Shown here piece by piece: positions 26,320 through 35,926 of a stretch of DNA of 43,393 nucleotides (positions are counted from its first letter, which is position 1; each line of letters begins with the position of its first letter). A program made the translations under genes and the position numbers. Source of the stretch: Singulisphaera sp. GP187 (GTDB taxonomy: Bacteria > Planctomycetota > Planctomycetia > Gemmatales > Gemmataceae); NCBI GenBank assembly GCA_945868575.1, contig CAMBMH010000014.1, positions 1 through 43,393 of the forward strand, in the 5' to 3' direction. The notes under the pieces were generated by a model, which saw nothing but the letters and a program-made list of their open reading frames with translations, made no database searches and was not told the origin of the DNA.

Positions 26320-26350
26320 GGGGAAAAGCCTTTTGCTTTTCCCCTTTTTT
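26320..26350 (+). terminator. Rho-independent terminator of the second DUF1559 gene
   Basis: GGGGAAAAGC (26320-26329), loop CTTTT, GCTTTTCCCC (26335-26344), then TTTTTT. The stem is perfect with 10 pairs. The minus strand has no T-run on its side, so it serves only the plus-strand gene. Confidence 0.93.
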
Positions 26351-26362
26351 CATTCCCATTCC

Positions 26363-29300
26363 CTAAGCCTTCACAAGTTCCTTTTCGTCTTCATCCTCGG
26401 GTTTGCGCTTTCCATCAAACCAGGGATAAATCGCGGGCAAAACCACAAGAGTCAAAAGCGTCGATGTGATCAGGCCTCCAATGACGACCGTTGCCAATGG
26501 TTTTTGAACTTCGGCACCCGTGCCATGGGAAAACGCCATCGGGATAAATCCGAGGGTTGCCACCATGGCGGTCATAAGAACGGGCCTTAGCCTGATCAAT
26601 GCCCCTTCATAAGCTGCCTTCCATGGGTCCATTCCCTCCTTGCGGAGGCTTACGATATAGCTGACGAGAACCACACCGTTAAGCACGGCCACCCCGAAGA
26701 GGGCAATGAAACCGACGCCTGCGGAAATCGAAAAAGGAAGCCCACGCAGCCATAGGGCCACAATTCCACCCGTGGCGGCCAAGGGCACATTGAGGAAAAT
26801 CAGCAGGGCCAATTTCGCCGTGTCAAATACCAGATAAAGGAGCGCCACTATCATCAAAAGAGCCAATGGCACGGCAATCATCAGTCGGCCGGTGGCTTCC
26901 TGAAGGTTTTTAAACTGGCCACCCCAGGTCATCGAGTAACCCGGTGGCAATTTTACCTTTTGGTCGACTGCACGCTGTGCATCGGCGACAAAACCAGCAA
27001 GGTCCCTGTCCCTTACATTGCATTGGATGATTGTGCGTCGACGAATCGCCTCGCGGCTGATCTGGGCGGGACCATCCTCCAGCTTGATCTCGGTCAATTC
27101 TTCCAGGGGGATTTGGCGCCCTTTGGGATCGGAAATTTTGATACGCCTAATCTTGTCCAGTTCGTTTCGCCATTTGGGGCCGATGCGCACCTGGATCGGA
27201 ATGCGTCTTTGTCCCTCAAAAACCTGGCCTACATCCTGGCCACCAACCGCTCCCACCGCGTCCAGGACTTCTTTGGCGTTGATCCCAAATCTTGCGACCT
27301 TGGCGCGATCCACAATAATCCGCAAATAGGGCAGTCCGCCCGTTTGTTCGGCCTGGACATCGGCGGCGCCCGGAACGGTGCTCAATACTCGCACGACCTC
27401 TTCCGCCTTTTCCCGAAGGATGTCAAGGTCGTCACCATAAAGGCTAATTCCCACATTGGCACGAACGCCAGCAACAAGCTCCGCGACGCGAAGTTCGATC
27501 GGTTGGGAAAAGCTGTAAATGTTTCCCGGGACCTCTTCCTCAAGGACCTTTTCCATTTCCCTTACCAGATCCGCCTTCGACGAATGTTTCCAGGTGGAAG
27601 GATCGTGCAAGGTGATCATCACATCGGTCAGGTTGATGGTCATCGGGTCGTTGGCGATTTCCGGTCGACCACTTTTGCAAATAACCGATTTGACCTCGGG
27701 AAAGCGCATGAGCACCTTCTCCATTTTGGTCGTCATTTCGACGGTGGTTTCAAGCGACACGCTGGGGAGGCGCGTCGCCTGTATGGCAATGGATCCCTCA
27801 TCGAGTGTCGGGATAAATTCCGCGCCAAGACCCATGGCCAAAAGGACGCTTGCGGAAAACGCGAGGACTGTGCCCGTGAAAATCGGGAGGGGGTGTTTTA
27901 CCACCCAACCAAGAAGGGGCTGATAGATCCATTTTGCCCAACGGACAAGAAAAGGCTCGGATTCACTCACCGTTCTAAGATAAATAGAGGCCAAAACAGG
28001 CATAAGTAGAAGCGCAAGGAAAAGGGATGTGATCAGGGCCAGGATGACGGTTAGCGCCATCGGCTTGAACATCTTCCCTTCGAGCCCCCGCAGGGTGAGG
28101 ATTGGCAAATAGACCAAAAGGATAATTCCCACACCGAAAATCACCGGCCTTGCGACCTCGGTACACGCTTCACGAACCACAGACACCGGAGCGACATCCT
28201 TTTTGTGATGGTGGCGATATTCCGCCACCCGGCGAACGACATTCTCGATGAGAACAACCGAACCATCCACAATCAGGCCAAAGTCTATGGCTCCAAGGCT
28301 CATCAGGTTGCCCGAAATGTTGGCCTGAACCATTCCGACAAAAGCACCCAGCATGGAAAGTGGAACCGCCAAAGCAACAATCACCCCCGCGCGAAAACTA
28401 CCCAGCATGATCAAAAGGACGATGACTACAAGCACACCACCCTCAATCAGATTGTTGGTCAGCGTGTGGATGGTTTTCTTGACCAGGTCGGTCCGGTCAT
28501 AAAAAGTATCAATCATGATCCCGGGTGGCAGGGTCTTTTCAATTTGAAGGACTTTCTCTTTCACCCGCTCAACGACAACCCGTGAATTCTCCCCAGCCTG
28601 AAGCATCACCACGCCAACAACACCCTCGCCTTTTCCATCGCGGGTCGCCGCTCCCTGGCGAATAATCGGGGCGAAATTGATATCAGCAACCTGCTCCAGA
28701 AATACGGGCGTTCCGTCGCCACGGGTTTCCAGAACGATCTTTTTGATATCGTCTATTTTCTGGATCAGTCCCTCACCCCGGACGATTCGCTGTTCCTGGC
28801 TATGAAGAATGAGATATCCGCCACCTGCATTGGCGTTGTTTTCCTTGAGGGCGGTGAGTACCTGGTGGATGGAGATCTTTTTGTCGAGCATCCGGTCCGG
28901 ATCGATCTGGATTTCATAGGCTCTAAGGTCGCCTCCCGTGGTGTTGACCTCAATGACACCCGGAACCGATCGCAGTGCAAACGCGATGTTCCAGTCAAGC
29001 TCCTCGCGCAACTCCATCAGAGTGTGCCTGAATCCGGGTTTTGATTTAACCTCGAACTGGTAAATTTCTCCCAGGCCCGTGGCGATCGGCCCCATGCGGG
29101 GGGATGGGATTTCCGGGGGGATCTTTTCCCGGGCGTCCAACAGACGCTCGGCGATCATCTGGCGGGCCCAAAAGATATCCGTCCCTTCTTCAAAAACAAC
29201 AGTGACCACGGAAAGCCCGAACTGGCTTACCGAGCGAATTTCTTCGACTTTGGGGATCCCGGAAAGGGATGTCTCGACCGGAAAGGTAATGAATTGTTCT

Positions 29301-29482
29301 GTTTCCTCCGCGGCCAAAGCTGGCGCGGTGGTCATGATCTGGACCTGGACATTGGTCACATCCGGCACCGCATCCACCGGAAGACGGAGCATGGCCGTGA
29401 TACCAAAAGCAGTGAGCAAAAAAAGGAGCATGACCACTATGAAGCGGTTGTCCAGTGCCCAATTGATTACCCTAGCGCCCAT
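26363..29482 (-). CDS. czcA: Heavy-metal RND efflux pump inner-membrane subunit (CzcA family)
   Basis: This 1039-residue HME-RND transporter pumps metal ions from periplasm or cytoplasm to the outside using the proton gradient. It begins MGARVINWALDNRF, has the usual IPPEIPSPRMGPIATGLGEI, GGNxR-like loops and twelve hydrophobic segments. In TM4, DFGLIVDGSVVLIEN supplies D400, D406 and E413. This DF...DG...EN pattern is the Co/Zn/Cd (CzcA) type and not the Cu/Ag (CusA) type. The length is normal. ATG 29482 lies 31 bases after the adaptor stop, and both genes share a promoter region with a divergent outer-membrane factor. Confidence 0.95.
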   Translation of the reverse strand: MGARVINWALDNRFIVVMLLFLLTAFGITAMLRLPVDAVPDVTNVQVQIMTTAPALAAEETEQFITFPVETSLSGIPKVEEIRSVSQFGLSVVTVVFEEGTDIFWARQMIAERLLDAREKIPPEIPSPRMGPIATGLGEIYQFEVKSKPGFRHTLMELREELDWNIAFALRSVPGVIEVNTTGGDLRAYEIQIDPDRMLDKKISIHQVLTALKENNANAGGGYLILHSQEQRIVRGEGLIQKIDDIKKIVLETRGDGTPVFLEQVADINFAPIIRQGAATRDGKGEGVVGVVMLQAGENSRVVVERVKEKVLQIEKTLPPGIMIDTFYDRTDLVKKTIHTLTNNLIEGGVLVVIVLLIMLGSFRAGVIVALAVPLSMLGAFVGMVQANISGNLMSLGAIDFGLIVDGSVVLIENVVRRVAEYRHHHKKDVAPVSVVREACTEVARPVIFGVGIILLVYLPILTLRGLEGKMFKPMALTVILALITSLFLALLLMPVLASIYLRTVSESEPFLVRWAKWIYQPLLGWVVKHPLPIFTGTVLAFSASVLLAMGLGAEFIPTLDEGSIAIQATRLPSVSLETTVEMTTKMEKVLMRFPEVKSVICKSGRPEIANDPMTINLTDVMITLHDPSTWKHSSKADLVREMEKVLEEEVPGNIYSFSQPIELRVAELVAGVRANVGISLYGDDLDILREKAEEVVRVLSTVPGAADVQAEQTGGLPYLRIIVDRAKVARFGINAKEVLDAVGAVGGQDVGQVFEGQRRIPIQVRIGPKWRNELDKIRRIKISDPKGRQIPLEELTEIKLEDGPAQISREAIRRRTIIQCNVRDRDLAGFVADAQRAVDQKVKLPPGYSMTWGGQFKNLQEATGRLMIAVPLALLMIVALLYLVFDTAKLALLIFLNVPLAATGGIVALWLRGLPFSISAGVGFIALFGVAVLNGVVLVSYIVSLRKEGMDPWKAAYEGALIRLRPVLMTAMVATLGFIPMAFSHGTGAEVQKPLATVVIGGLITSTLLTLVVLPAIYPWFDGKRKPEDEDEKELVKA

Positions 29483-29513
29483 TCCCCGGGTCCCCTTCCC
29501 TTTTCCGGTCTGA

Positions 29514-31034
29514 CTATTCCCCCGCCATCAGGTCTTTCATCAGCTCCGATTTCAGAATGAAACCGCCGCGAACGGCAATTTTCATGCCCGGGGACAAACC
29601 CGATTCCACGACCTGCTCCCCCTCGGATTCGGCTCCCAATTGAACATCCATCCTTCGAAATTTGTCTTCGCCGTCGAGAACAAAAACAAATGCCTGGCGC
29701 CCCTCACGCTGGATCGACTCCAGCGGAACACTAATCGAAACCGGACCGGACTGAACAAGTTCCACATCCACAAAGGAGCCAGATTTGTAATCCCCTGCAG
29801 AGTTGGAAACCAGCGCCCGCATTGAAACCGTCCGGGTGGTGGCATCAACCTCTCCGCTCACCGAGAAAACTTCCGCATCGGAAATGGCCATACCGGCCGA
29901 AGAACGAAACCGGAGTTTCTTGCCCGTGATTCCACGGACCAAAGGAAGGTCGTTTTCGTAGATATCCGCGGTCATCCAGAGTCTGGAATAATCGGAAATC
30001 TGAAACATTTGCACCAACGGCCCGATTCGCTCCGCAATCACGGCATGTTGCTCGGTGATTGTTCCCGAAAAAGGCGCCCGGACCGGATAAAGCGAAACGG
30101 CCGCGCCCTCCGCGATCGGATCCATCGCATCCACCTCGGCTGTGGTGTAGCCATACATCAGGAGTTGGGCCCGCGCGAGCGATTGGGCAGTCTGGGCTTC
30201 ACGCAGTTTTTGCTCCAGCGAGCGGACCTGGATCTGCCCCTGGAATTTTGTCTCTTCACAAAGGGCCCGATAAACCGCTTCCGCCGTATCATTGTCGGAC
30301 CGGCTTTTGATAATCGCCGCCTCGGAAATGGTGCCTCGGGATTGCAGGTCAATATCGTATTGGGCCTTGGCCTGAAACTTGCGGGCGTAAGCGGACATCA
30401 GTTGTGAGCGCAATTCGCCAATGGAACGGTCGCGAAACCTTTCCTCGATCTGGTTGATGCCCACACCCGAAAGCATCGCCTCGACCATCGCAAGGGCATT
30501 CGCGGTGCTTTGCACCGTGCGATCATATTGTGCTTTGGCAAAATCCAGCGCCAGCCGCACCTTGACCAGTTCGAGCTTCGCCTGGCCCACTTCACGACAA
30601 TCGAGTACCGCAAGGACCTCCCCGGCTTTGACCGATTGGCCAAGTCTTACTCGGACTTCGCGCACAATTCCGTCAACAACCGGCGACATATGGGCAATCC
30701 GGGTTTCATCCGGTCCCAATCGTCCAGTCCGCCATACTTTTTTCACAAATGGTTTTTGGCTGAGAGTGCCGATCTCGATGCCACTTGCCTCCCAGCGTTC
30801 CTTCGGGAAAGTTACCAAACCCGCCGGAGGCGCTTCCTCTTTTTTTGCTTCCTCCGAGGGTTTTTGGGGCGCCATCGGTCCAAAAAGGAAAAGCCAAACC
30901 AATCCTCCAAGGGCGCCAACACCCACAAGGAGCCAAAGGACAATTCCCAAAACAGTTGTTGGCTTTTCAGTGGTTGTTGATGTGACCATGGCCTTTAGGT
31001 CCGCTGGCTGTTGGGGAAAATCATCTACTATCAT
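29514..31034 (-). CDS. czcB: RND efflux periplasmic adaptor subunit (HlyD/CzcB family)
   Basis: This 506-residue membrane-fusion protein links CzcA to the outer-membrane channel. One membrane segment (VLGIVLWLLVGVGALGGLVWLFLFG) near residues 28-52 anchors it. The barrel-sandwich hybrid shows PVVDGIVREVRVRLGQSVKAGEVLAVLDC and SLYPVRAPFSGTITEQHAV. A long helical hairpin lies between them, and a beta-barrel and membrane-proximal domain follow. ATG 31034 is preceded by GAGG (GTGAGGTAGG-ATG). An internal ATG at 30989 is the alternative. It is the first gene of the minus-strand czcBA unit. Confidence 0.93.
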   Translation of the reverse strand: MIVDDFPQQPADLKAMVTSTTTEKPTTVLGIVLWLLVGVGALGGLVWLFLFGPMAPQKPSEEAKKEEAPPAGLVTFPKERWEASGIEIGTLSQKPFVKKVWRTGRLGPDETRIAHMSPVVDGIVREVRVRLGQSVKAGEVLAVLDCREVGQAKLELVKVRLALDFAKAQYDRTVQSTANALAMVEAMLSGVGINQIEERFRDRSIGELRSQLMSAYARKFQAKAQYDIDLQSRGTISEAAIIKSRSDNDTAEAVYRALCEETKFQGQIQVRSLEQKLREAQTAQSLARAQLLMYGYTTAEVDAMDPIAEGAAVSLYPVRAPFSGTITEQHAVIAERIGPLVQMFQISDYSRLWMTADIYENDLPLVRGITGKKLRFRSSAGMAISDAEVFSVSGEVDATTRTVSMRALVSNSAGDYKSGSFVDVELVQSGPVSISVPLESIQREGRQAFVFVLDGEDKFRRMDVQLGAESEGEQVVESGLSPGMKIAVRGGFILKSELMKDLMAGE

Positions 31035-31164
31035 CCTACCTCACCAGGGAACCCTGAAGAGATGAGAAGGTCAAGTAAACTGGTCAAGATTCTGAATATC
31101 GGGTTTTCCCCGGCAACGAATGGTGAAAGGTTAGGTGACGATTTTGCCGATTACACTATTTGTA

Positions 31165-31181
31165 GGAGCTGCGATCGCTCC
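31165..31181. promoter_or_regulatory. Inverted repeat in the czcBA/czcC divergent promoter region
   Basis: GGAGC-tgcgatc-GCTCC, with an inner palindrome GCGATCGC, lies about 45 bases before the czcC start inside the 192-base divergent gap. A second short repeat (CAGGG-AA-CCCTG) is at 31050-31061. Either could be a metal-sensor operator; no regulator gene is present in the window. Confidence 0.25.
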
Positions 31182-31226
31182 CCGGACCCTGTTTTGGACC
31201 GATTTTACAAGCATTGGGGACTTTAA

Positions 31227-32870
31227 ATGATCCGGGTTACGCGTTTCCGGATTGCCATTTCCCACCTCAATGTCGGATATGTGTTTGCCGCGGCAGGAGC
31301 GGGATTGGTAAGTCTGACCGGTTGTGCGGGGACTCCAAAAGCTCGCGAATACCCTTCCATGTCGGCCAAAACCCAGCGCCCCTTGCAGCCTGTCTCCAAA
31401 GCCAATGTTGCCTCCGATCGGGAGGTGATCGACGCTCTTGCAAGCCGGAATCTCCAATCCCTTCCCAAAGTTTCCGAAACCGAAATGGGTTCGGAGGGAA
31501 CGGGTTCCCGGAACGGTTTCATCCAGCAGGCCAGTTATAACGAATCCCAGGGGGAAAGCACCCTTCCCAAACCCAACCAGATCGTCGACCCGGGTAAACC
31601 AAACGATAGCGCTGGGGCTAATGGAACGGGCCATTTACGCGCCGCCGGGGAAAAGCTCTCCTTTGATGAGGTGATCAACGCCGTTTTGATCAGCGATCCC
31701 CGACTTATGGCCGGATTCCAGGCGGTAAACCAATCCACCGCCGATGCCCTAACCGCATCACTTGTTCCCAACCCGACCATCCTGGCCGATGTGTTGATGC
31801 TGCCACTTGCAAGACCATTTAGTCCCGATCGTACGGGTGGTCCGCCGCAGCAGGATGTGATGGTGTCTTATCCGATCGATTGGTTTGTTTTCGGCAAACG
31901 GGCCGCGCAAATGGCCTCCGCCACCGAACAGGTCAAAGTCACGGAGGCGGAATTCGCCAACCTGGTGCGCATCCGCGTGACCGAAGGGGCTGTTGCCTAT
32001 TACGATGTGCTAGAGGCAAAAGCACTCCTGGAACTAGCCAAACAAAACCTTGAAGTTCTCACCAAAGCCGAAAATGTGCTAATCAAGGCGGTCAATGCAG
32101 GTGGCCGACCCAAAGTCGAACTCAACCGGGTGCGTCTGGACATCCTCCAGAATCGCCAAACCCTGCGGGATGCGGAGACGATCCTCGTTTCCGCCAAAGC
32201 AAGACTGCGGGCGCTTATCGGGCGTTCCGACCGTGACCCGGATTTTGATATCAAGGGAACCATCGACGAGACCCTATCGGCGCTGACTCCCCCTCCAACC
32301 GAGGCGTTTAACCTCGCTGTGGACAATCGGCCCGATGTCCAGGCAATGCGTGGCAAAATGCTTCAAACCGAGGCAAATGTCATCGTCGAAGACCGGAAAA
32401 AATATCCTGAACTGATACCGATGTTGGGCTGGACACGCCAATATCAGGTCGCGGCAATGGGCCAACCCGACGCCGGGTCATGGAACGCGTCTTTAACAAC
32501 TAACCTTCCTCTTTTTAATCGCAATCAAGGCAACCGCGCCAAGGCATCGTCCCTGGCGGTGCAAGCCAAGATCGATTACGAAGCGACACTTGTCGCGTTG
32601 AGGGCGGAAATCGAAACCGCCGCCCAGGAGCTGAAAGCGGCCCGTAACAACGCCGAAGCCGCGGCCGAAGACCAGCTCAAATTGGCCAACGAGGTCCTTC
32701 AAAGCATCACGGCAGCATACGAAACAGGCGGGCGCCCGCTTGTGGATATGCTGGATGCCCAGCGCAATTTCCGCGAGACCAATCGAAGTTATATCTCCAC
32801 ACGCGCCGCATATTGGCGATCGGTTTATCGTTATTATTCAGCCATCGGCAAACAGATTCAGCAGGTTTAA
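31227..32870 (+). CDS. czcC: TolC-family outer-membrane efflux lipoprotein (CzcC-like)
   Basis: This 547-residue protein has a lipoprotein signal with L-T-G-C (C33), placing it in the outer membrane. After an extended linker (~150 residues) it has the two long coiled-coil halves of outer-membrane efflux proteins. Typical stretches are SFDEVINAVLISDP, LVPNPTILADVLMLPLARPF, YPIDWFVFGKRAAQMASA, LFNRNQGNRAKAS and YETGGRPLVDMLDAQRNFRE. It would complete the tripartite pump with CzcB and CzcA, though transcribed in the opposite direction. ATG 31227 has GGGGA six bases upstream. The stop is only 4 bases from the convergent DUF3109 stop. Confidence 0.92.
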   Translation: MIRVTRFRIAISHLNVGYVFAAAGAGLVSLTGCAGTPKAREYPSMSAKTQRPLQPVSKANVASDREVIDALASRNLQSLPKVSETEMGSEGTGSRNGFIQQASYNESQGESTLPKPNQIVDPGKPNDSAGANGTGHLRAAGEKLSFDEVINAVLISDPRLMAGFQAVNQSTADALTASLVPNPTILADVLMLPLARPFSPDRTGGPPQQDVMVSYPIDWFVFGKRAAQMASATEQVKVTEAEFANLVRIRVTEGAVAYYDVLEAKALLELAKQNLEVLTKAENVLIKAVNAGGRPKVELNRVRLDILQNRQTLRDAETILVSAKARLRALIGRSDRDPDFDIKGTIDETLSALTPPPTEAFNLAVDNRPDVQAMRGKMLQTEANVIVEDRKKYPELIPMLGWTRQYQVAAMGQPDAGSWNASLTTNLPLFNRNQGNRAKASSLAVQAKIDYEATLVALRAEIETAAQELKAARNNAEAAAEDQLKLANEVLQSITAAYETGGRPLVDMLDAQRNFRETNRSYISTRAAYWRSVYRYYSAIGKQIQQV

Positions 32871-32874
32871 GCTT

Positions 32875-33423
32875 TTAACGCTCGCCGTTGTCGCAACGAG
32901 CCGCCAGATCCAACTCATAAGCAAGACCTTCTCGAGCCGGGGGAGTTTTGGGTTTGGGGGTCAGGCAAAACAGGTCCCACTGTTCATTGCCAAAACCCGC
33001 CTGCCTTACATACCACCCATCCCCATGGCGCTCCACCGGAAAGAGGGCGCAAAGGACGGGCTTGTATTTAAGCGTGTCCCCTTCCGCCGCACCAAGGTTG
33101 TGGAGGACACAACCCTTGTTGAAAAACACACACCAGTTATCCACAACCCGAATGCTTCGACCTCCGGACTTTTTCCGATTCGAAAGAAAGCCAACTTTCT
33201 CGACAAGCTTTTTTGCATTCGGCCGCATCATGGGCAGTGCTTTTTTGATGATTTTTTCGATCGGGCCCGCTGTTTCCGGTCCAATGGGGGGTCGGCTGTT
33301 TTTGCAACAAAGTCCTTCGCACCCCCGGCCATAAGTACACTCGAACCGGGCCTCCTCCAGGTTGATCACATTCAGGGGAACTGATCCGGGAGGAAGGGTC
33401 TTTTTCGTTTTTGCCTTGCTCAT
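32875..33423 (-). CDS. DUF3109 / YkgJ-like cysteine-cluster protein
   Basis: From ATG 33423 the protein has 182 residues. The cysteine pattern FECTYGRGCEGLCCKN (C29, C35, C39, C40) with later WCVFFNKGCVLH, PVLCALFP, LFCLTP and ARCDN is that of DUF3109, related to YkgJ-type zinc- or iron-binding domains. It probably binds a metal or Fe-S centre; no activity is established. The frame continues up to a TTG at 33507, but that would translate through the fusA terminator, and the family starts close to VINLEEARFEC. AGGA lies ten bases before ATG 33423. It follows fusA, separated by a terminator, and converges with czcC. Confidence 0.85.
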   Translation of the reverse strand: MSKAKTKKTLPPGSVPLNVINLEEARFECTYGRGCEGLCCKNSRPPIGPETAGPIEKIIKKALPMMRPNAKKLVEKVGFLSNRKKSGGRSIRVVDNWCVFFNKGCVLHNLGAAEGDTLKYKPVLCALFPVERHGDGWYVRQAGFGNEQWDLFCLTPKPKTPPAREGLAYELDLAARCDNGER

Positions 33424-33455
33424 GGTTGGTAATTCCTGATTTGAATTCGTCCGGG

Positions 33456-33495
33456 AAAAAAAATGGGCGGAACGCACCATAACGCGCCCCGCCCA
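33456..33495 (-). terminator. Rho-independent terminator of fusA
   Basis: TGGGCGG (33464-33470) pairs with CCGCCCA (33489-33495), with further pairing GCGC/GCGT inside, and is followed on the minus strand by eight T. It is 50 bases after the fusA stop and only 32 bases before the DUF3109 start. Confidence 0.85.
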
Positions 33496-33544
33496 AAGAT
33501 TTTTCAATCACCCAAGATTCATCCTGATTCCAAAAGGATCCGGA

Positions 33545-35659
33545 TTACCTGTCCTTTTTGGGGATGTGGGCAAGTTCTTCCTTCACTTCGGCGTAGTGGC
33601 TGAATTCCATGGTGAACGATGCCGTCCCCTGGGTCGAGCCGCGAAGGTCGGTCGTGTAGCCGAAGAGTTCGGCGAGGGGGATTTGGGCGGTGATGTTCAC
33701 GCGACCCAGATTAGTGGCCGATTCCATGATCACACCACGACGACGGCTGATATCGCCGGTGATGAAGCCCATGAACTTGTCGGGACCAACCACACCAACC
33801 TTCATGATCGGCTCAAGAAGCACGATACCCGCGGTCACCTGGGCATCACGGAAGTTTTCCCAGCCAGCCAATTGGAAGGCGTCCTGCGAGGAGTCGACAT
33901 CGTGCGTCTTGCCGTCAATAAGGCAAGCTTCGATGTCAACGCAGGGGAACCCATACTTCGCGCCTTTGACTGCGGCGCGACGGATACCATCTTCGGTTGG
34001 CTTGATGTATTCCTTGGGAACCGATCCGCCGAAAATTCGATCGTGGAAGTAGATGTTGTTGATATCGGGCTTTTCGCCTTCTTCTTCCATCTTCTTGTGC
34101 CAAGACTCGATGGCTTCGGGGTTCAGGCGCTTGTATTCCACGACGACCACGGCAAACTTACCGCGACCACCCGACTGCTTGACATACTTCGTTTCCTGGG
34201 TGATGTCCTTGGCAATCGTCTGGCGATAAGCAACCATCGGACGACCGGTGGTGACCTTCACGCCAGGGAAGCGTTGAAGCTTGTCAACGGAAACTTCGAG
34301 GTGAAGCTCACCCATACCCGAAATGATCAATTCGTTGGTTTCGGGATCGGTGTGGGCCTTCAGCGTCGGGTCGTCGCGCACCAAGCGACCAAGGGCGTCA
34401 GCCAGCTTGGTTTCGTCGGTGCTCTTGTCCGGAATCAGCGAACAACTGATGACGGGCTTGGGGAAGTTGATCGATTCGAGCGAGACGGGCTTGTTCTCGT
34501 CGCAAAGGGTGTTGCCTGTGTAGGTCTGCTTGAGGCCGATGATGGCCATGATCATACCAGGACCGGCAACTTCAAGCTCTTCACGCTTGTTACCCATCAT
34601 GCGGTAGATACGGCCAATACGCTCGGAGCGGCCATTCGCGGTGTTGGTGACGGTATCGCCGGGACGAAGTTCGCCGGAGTAGATACGGACATAAACCAGG
34701 TCGCCCGCGGTTGCGTCGGCAACGGTCTTGAACGCCAGACCAGAGAAGGGGTCCTTGGGATCGGGACGACGGATTTCCTTGACCTTGGATTTCGGAACGA
34801 TTCCATCCACAGGAGGACGGTCGGTCGGCGAAGGGAGGAAATCGCAAACGGCGTCAAGCAGGTGCTGAACCCCGTGGAAAGTCTTCGAGGAACCGCAAAG
34901 GATAGGGGTAAAGATCGTTTCGAGCGTACCCTTGCGGATCGCTTTGCGAAGAAGCTCTTCGGAAACTTCCTTGCCTTCAAGGAGAAGTTCGGCCACTTCG
35001 TCTGAGGCCATGGAAGCCTGGTCGAGAAGCAGACCACGGTACTCTTCCGCCTGCGCCTTGTGGCTATCAGGAATTTCGACATAGGAGAAGTCGATGTTCT
35101 TCTTGTCGTTAGGATTGCGCTGAATGAACTTCATGCGAATGAGGTCGATAACGCCGGCGAAATCGGTGTATGCGCCCACGGGAATCGTGAGGATACAGGG
35201 TTTCGCGCGAAGCTTTTCCACCATCTGCTCAACACATGCGAAGAAGTCTGCACCAGTACGGTCCATCTTGTTCACATAAGCGAGACGAGGGACTTTGTAC
35301 TTGTTGGCCTGAAACCAAACGGTTTCGGATTGAACTTCCACGCCACCCACGGCGCAGAAAACACCAACCGCGCCGTCGAGAACGCGCAGCGACCGTTCTA
35401 CTTCGGCGGTAAAGTCCACGTGCCCGGGGGTGTCGATGATGTTGATCATCTTGTCGCCCCAGTCGATCGAGACCGCAGCGGAGTTGATGGTGATACCCTT
35501 TTGACGCTCAAGGGGGTCGAAGTCGGTGGTGGTGTCACCACTATCAACATCACCCACCTTGTGCTTGGTACCCGAGAAATACAGGATGCGCTCGGTGGTG
35601 GTGGTTTTGCCGGCGTCGACATGGGCGATAATCCCAATGTTGCGCACTTTGTCGAGCAT
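33545..35659 (-). CDS. fusA: Elongation factor G
   Basis: From ATG 35659 the product has 704 residues, the normal length. It moves tRNA and mRNA through the ribosome with GTP. Motifs are AHVDAGKTTTTE (G1), GITI (G2), IDTPGHVDF (G3) and NKMD (G4), and a C-terminal ERFG-like domain with KVGVVGPDKFMGFITGDISRRRG. The segment before G2 (GDTTTDFDPLERQKG) differs from the usual 'DWMEQEQERG' of EF-G, which suggests an EF-G variant typical of planctomycetes. No rpsL, rpsG or tuf is next to it, so it lies outside the str operon. The frame continues upstream to 35749 but family alignment and ATG favour this start, although no clear ribosome site precedes it. Confidence 0.95.
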   Translation of the reverse strand: MLDKVRNIGIIAHVDAGKTTTTERILYFSGTKHKVGDVDSGDTTTDFDPLERQKGITINSAAVSIDWGDKMINIIDTPGHVDFTAEVERSLRVLDGAVGVFCAVGGVEVQSETVWFQANKYKVPRLAYVNKMDRTGADFFACVEQMVEKLRAKPCILTIPVGAYTDFAGVIDLIRMKFIQRNPNDKKNIDFSYVEIPDSHKAQAEEYRGLLLDQASMASDEVAELLLEGKEVSEELLRKAIRKGTLETIFTPILCGSSKTFHGVQHLLDAVCDFLPSPTDRPPVDGIVPKSKVKEIRRPDPKDPFSGLAFKTVADATAGDLVYVRIYSGELRPGDTVTNTANGRSERIGRIYRMMGNKREELEVAGPGMIMAIIGLKQTYTGNTLCDENKPVSLESINFPKPVISCSLIPDKSTDETKLADALGRLVRDDPTLKAHTDPETNELIISGMGELHLEVSVDKLQRFPGVKVTTGRPMVAYRQTIAKDITQETKYVKQSGGRGKFAVVVVEYKRLNPEAIESWHKKMEEEGEKPDINNIYFHDRIFGGSVPKEYIKPTEDGIRRAAVKGAKYGFPCVDIEACLIDGKTHDVDSSQDAFQLAGWENFRDAQVTAGIVLLEPIMKVGVVGPDKFMGFITGDISRRRGVIMESATNLGRVNITAQIPLAELFGYTTDLRGSTQGTASFTMEFSHYAEVKEELAHIPKKDR

Positions 35660-35926
35660 GTGTCGTGGGCCGGGGCAGGTAGGCTCCCGGCACTCCTCCG
35701 TTATGGGACACCCCCGAAACCACATCCGCTGCGGCGCTGGGAAGTCCATGCAATAAAGCGAAAAAACAATCCAACCAGACCCTGTTTGGACAGGGTCGTT
35801 ATGGAAAGCTTGAAACGGTGATTATGACAGATGGACGGGGGATTTTCGAGAGGAAAAGGTTGAAACGCGGTGAAGATTCTGGGTAGGGTAAAAAAATAAA
35901 TCCACCAAACTGCCCAAAGAGCCCAG

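Noticed and set aside
26960-28009. 349-codon plus-strand frame
   Set aside because: It is antisense to the clear czcA gene, with no protein-like motifs or start signal.
33566-35005. Long open frame (479 codons) on the plus strand
   Set aside because: It lies fully antisense to fusA, which has complete EF-G motifs; the frame is open because of fusA codon usage. No ribosome site or known family is visible.
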